Origin: Chloroflexota bacterium
Lineage (GTDB): Bacteria; Chloroflexota; Anaerolineae; Anaerolineales; UBA11858
Reading direction: 5' to 3'
Length of the DNA stretch: 8,068 nucleotides
Assembly: GCA_003513015.1 (NCBI GenBank)
Contig: DOTA01000249.1
Location: 1,539 to 9,606 of the forward strand
Shown here: positions 5,776 to 8,068 of the stretch, piece after piece
How the letters are laid out: every line of letters starts with the position of its first letter
Position numbering within the stretch: the stretch's first letter is position 1
Made by a program: the position numbers and the translations under genes
Notes under the pieces: model-generated
The model's database searches: none
What the model was told of the DNA's origin: nothing
Seen by the model: only the letters and a program-made list of their open reading frames with translations

Positions 5776-7452
5776 ATGAAAAAATCTTGGGTGTTGGTGT
5801 TATTGATTTTCATAATTACACAAGTCGCTTGTAGATTATTTTTCCCTGCCTCTGGGGATGAAACTAATCCTGCGGTTGGAGTTGCCACTGGAACCGAGGC
5901 TGATCCTGCATCCATAGAACCAAACCAGAGTTCTTCAACCGGCCCAGCGGAACTCCAATACATCTTCGAGATTCCCGCCGACCCGATCCAAGTGAGTGTC
6001 AGCCTCGACAGCGCGCATGAGGCCGAAGCCATCATCGGCCCCGAAGGTGGCTCATTGAGCGTCAGCGGTACAGACGGCACGTCCTATAAGTTGGATATTC
6101 CTCCAGATGCCCTGGCCACCGAAACCTTGATCCGCATGATCCCAACCAGCATGATCGAAGGGATGCCTTTCGGTAGCGAGCAGTACGCCGTGCAATTCCA
6201 ACCCGAGGGCTTGCAATTCTACGATTTCGCCATTCTAACCATTACCCCAGCCCAAGAACTGCCTATCGATCAGCAGATCTTCTTTGGCTACCAGGGCGAA
6301 GGCGAAAACTTGGTGCTGGCTCCCCCCGTAGTGGATTCCCATGAAATCAAAATCCAACTCGACCATTTCAGTGGATATGGCGTTTCCAAAGGTTTCCTGG
6401 CTGATATCGAACCGGTGCGGGCACGCATCGGAGGCGATGCCGAAGCACGCTTGCGGAGTGCCATTGCAGAACAGTTGCTCAAAGCTCGTCAGGAGCAATT
6501 GCTGGGAAACGAAGATGCTGGCAGTGAAATCGATTGGGAAGGCTTTTTCCAACAATGGGAAGAGCAGGTTGTCAAGCCGCGCCTGGCTGCCGCCGGTGAA
6601 AGTTGCGCCGCCGGGCGACTGGCGATCCAAACCGTTTTAGGCTATGAACGCCAGCGCCAACTGCTAGGGATGGCAGATGACTCAGGGGGATCAACGTTGT
6701 TGCCAAATGGCTTGTTGGATACCGTCACCGAAGTTTGCATGAAAGAGGAGTTCGAACTTTGCCAGGAAGACCACATCATCCACCGCATCCTTCCGGCTTG
6801 GTTAGAAACCGAAAGGCAATATCAATTATTAGGCTTGGCCAGTGACAGTGGTTCCCGACCGCAAGCTTTGGAAAACGCCAAAAACTACGTGCGCCGCTGC
6901 CTCACCTTTGAATTGCAATTTCACTCCGAAGCAAATTTTGATGGCGGTGAGGGAGAGGGATATGACTCGGTGGTAGATTCAAAGATAAAGATTCAGTTCA
7001 ACCCAGATGAAATGAAAATGCGCGGGCAGGCTCCATTAGTCAACACTGACTTTGAATTCAAGGTTACTGATTGTAAAGTGACAAGCAATCGCGGCGGAGA
7101 TACTTTCGAGGCGATGGATCTAAGCTATATCTCCGATACCAAATCTCCCACAGATGCATTGGGGTATGTGAGCGACTTCAATTTGATTTATTATCCTGGT
7201 GATACCAAAGAGAGTTTCACGGTTTCCTGCCCCGATAGCGGTTCGTATACCAGCCCTGCCACTCCTCTTTGGACCGGCGTTTATTTGATCACCCATCAAG
7301 GCGAGATGAGCATGACGGATGGAGGATTTATCGCCGATGATTGGGAAATCTTTGGGGATGAATATTACGCTAAAAAGGAATGGATCAAAGAAGATGCTGG
7401 TGAAGGTGTCTTCGAAAGCGGCACGTTCAAACTTTATCACAAACCTGAATAG
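5776..7452 (+). CDS. Exported protein (probable lipoprotein) with ZU5-like domain and RQxQLLG repeats
   Basis: The protein has 558 residues. MKK is followed by a hydrophobic core (5-15) and C19, an export signal with an imperfect lipobox (QVAC; position -3 is not the usual L/V/I). Residues 25-60 are a Gly/Ser/Thr/Pro/Glu-rich linker. From 87 to about 200 lies a beta domain with IGPEGGSLSVSG and YKLDIPPDALATETLIRMIP, the pattern of ZU5 domains (known from ankyrins and UNC5, also in bacterial surface proteins). Residues about 210-375 are helical with three RQxQLLG motifs about 55 residues apart and cysteines at 277, 321, 329 and 375. Residues 376-558 look beta-rich and acidic and match nothing I know. 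Its place is probably the outer face of the membrane or the cell surface; function unknown, with no enzyme motif seen. The ZU5 call is from pattern memory; the repeat region and C-terminus may be a new family. Its own promoter is predicted at 5672-5699. Confidence 0.85.
   Translation: MKKSWVLVLLIFIITQVACRLFFPASGDETNPAVGVATGTEADPASIEPNQSSSTGPAELQYIFEIPADPIQVSVSLDSAHEAEAIIGPEGGSLSVSGTDGTSYKLDIPPDALATETLIRMIPTSMIEGMPFGSEQYAVQFQPEGLQFYDFAILTITPAQELPIDQQIFFGYQGEGENLVLAPPVVDSHEIKIQLDHFSGYGVSKGFLADIEPVRARIGGDAEARLRSAIAEQLLKARQEQLLGNEDAGSEIDWEGFFQQWEEQVVKPRLAAAGESCAAGRLAIQTVLGYERQRQLLGMADDSGGSTLLPNGLLDTVTEVCMKEEFELCQEDHIIHRILPAWLETERQYQLLGLASDSGSRPQALENAKNYVRRCLTFELQFHSEANFDGGEGEGYDSVVDSKIKIQFNPDEMKMRGQAPLVNTDFEFKVTDCKVTSNRGGDTFEAMDLSYISDTKSPTDALGYVSDFNLIYYPGDTKESFTVSCPDSGSYTSPATPLWTGVYLITHQGEMSMTDGGFIADDWEIFGDEYYAKKEWIKEDAGEGVFESGTFKLYHKPE
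6481..6870 (+). repeat. Three diverged protein-level repeats centred on RQxQLLG
   Basis: KARQEQLLGNEDAGSE begins at residue 236, ERQRQLLGMADDSGG at 291 and ERQYQLLGLASDSGS at 346. The spacing is 54-55 residues, and each copy has a Q-Q-L-L-G helix end followed by an acidic or Ser/Gly turn. Copies two and three are preceded by conserved-looking cysteine-containing helices (C277; C321 and C329). The DNA copies differ, so this is an old protein repeat and not a recent tandem duplication. Confidence 0.7.
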
Positions 7453-7467
7453 CGCTCTCCCCAAAAT

Positions 7468-7476
7468 TGGTACAAT
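7468..7476 (+). promoter_or_regulatory. Possible extended -10 promoter for the sucrase/ferredoxin-like gene
   Basis: TGG directly followed by TACAAT (7471-7476) is an extended -10 element. I see no -35 at the right distance. The alternative is that this gene is co-transcribed with the gene ending at 7452, since the 52-base gap holds no terminator. Confidence 0.3.
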
Positions 7477-7504
7477 TCGATTATCCCACTTGGAGAAACG
7501 CGGC

Positions 7505-8068
7505 ATGAACACACAAAACAACTTCTTTTGTACCAATTTGGCCTGGGAATATGGCCTGTCTTTAATAGGAACCGCGACCCGCGGGGATCTCTGGTTTTTA
7601 CTGGAATATACCGGGCGTTGGGGTGCCAAAGCCCTCGAGGAAAGCACCCTGGAACCGGAAGTGATTGCCCATTTGCAGGCTGTGCGCCACCCTGGGGTTG
7701 AAGTTCGCACCTTGCTCATCAAACAAGATCGCGCCCAAACCCAGGAGGGCTATCGCTTCTTTGTGGCGCAAACGCATCCCCAAAACCCGCAGCTCTATGA
7801 ATACACACTTTCCCAATATCGCGACTTGCTCAACATTGATTTAGCCGCTTTGGCCGCTGGCCTACCCGGCGACCTCGCTCACCAGCGAGAAGAACCACTT
7901 TACTTGGTTTGCACCAACGGAAAACGCGATCAGTGCTGTGCCATCTACGGCCCCGAAACCTATCAGGCCATGCAAGCCGAAGCCGGTGAAGATGTCTGGC
8001 AATCCTCACATATTGGCGGGCACAACCAGTCCCCGATTATGCTCTTTTTCCCATATGGAATCAACTAC
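7505..8068 (+). CDS. Sucrase/ferredoxin-like (thioredoxin-fold [2Fe-2S]) protein, 3' end cut by window edge
   Basis: 188 residues are visible from ATG 7505, with GGAG nine bases upstream; the end is cut by the window. FCTNLAWEYGLSLIGTA (8-24), WFLLEYTGRWGAKALEES (30-47), YLVCTNGKRDQCCAIYG (133-149) and SSHIGGHNQSPIMLFFPYG (167-185) are the conserved blocks of the Suc_Fer-like family (PF06999). In yeast Apd1 of this family a [2Fe-2S] cluster is, as I recall, held by CX8C and HX3H. Here C136 and C145 have exactly that spacing, as do H169 and H173. It should be a cytosolic redox protein with a His/Cys-ligated cluster. The old name sucrase is historical and no sugar hydrolysis is implied. Its partner and any C-terminal ferredoxin domain lie outside the window. 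Confidence 0.88.
   Translation, partial: MNTQNNFFCTNLAWEYGLSLIGTATRGDLWFLLEYTGRWGAKALEESTLEPEVIAHLQAVRHPGVEVRTLLIKQDRAQTQEGYRFFVAQTHPQNPQLYEYTLSQYRDLLNIDLAALAAGLPGDLAHQREEPLYLVCTNGKRDQCCAIYGPETYQAMQAEAGEDVWQSSHIGGHNQSPIMLFFPYGINY

Noticed and set aside
7120..7816. Minus-strand open frames across the end of the ZU5-like gene and the start of the Suc_Fer-like gene
   Set aside because: They cross two well-supported plus-strand genes and their boundary, with no domain or ribosome binding site.

Overview
The window looks like bacterial chromosome with moderate GC content. The gene set (an FHA-ABC transporter, a zinc-free quinone-oxidoreductase-type enzyme, small Anaerolineae-like membrane proteins, a ZU5-like lipoprotein candidate and a sucrase/ferredoxin-like protein) reminds me most of Chloroflexota, perhaps Anaerolineae. 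That placement is inference from protein style; there is no rRNA or other phylogenetic marker here.

Layout. Positions 1-5318 are read on the minus strand and 5776-8068 on the plus strand, with a divergent spacer between them. From left to right: (i) an FHA-FHA-FHA-ABC-ATPase-ABC2-permease gene that runs off the left edge, with a near-consensus sigma-70 promoter and a leader hairpin in front of it; (ii) a monocistronic zinc-free MDR oxidoreductase; (iii) an inverted repeat followed by eight T, which fits a plus-strand terminator although no plus-strand gene precedes it; (iv) two small membrane-protein genes overlapping by ATGA, each carrying what looks like a one-base insertion in a homopolymer; (v) in the divergent spacer, a short remnant of a GT1-type glycosyltransferase N-terminus; (vi) a secreted or lipid-anchored protein with a ZU5-like domain, three RQxQLLG repeats about 55 residues apart, and an unrecognised beta-rich C-terminus; (vii) the start of a sucrase/ferredoxin-like [2Fe-2S] protein, cut by the right edge.

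How the genes relate. The transporter is probably phosphorylation-gated, like mycobacterial Rv1747: FHA domains read phosphothreonine, and the linker between the first two contains an ETVFDA segment resembling the phospho-switch of GarA. The two membrane genes form one translationally coupled unit. The other genes appear to be separate transcription units, and I see no pathway connecting them.

The best candidates for something undescribed are the ZU5/RQxQLLG protein and the possible internal phospho-switch of the transporter. The stretch 4082-5557 is either a decaying neighbourhood or a place with homopolymer sequencing errors; reads would decide. I found no CRISPR array, tRNA, rRNA, insertion sequence or phage gene.
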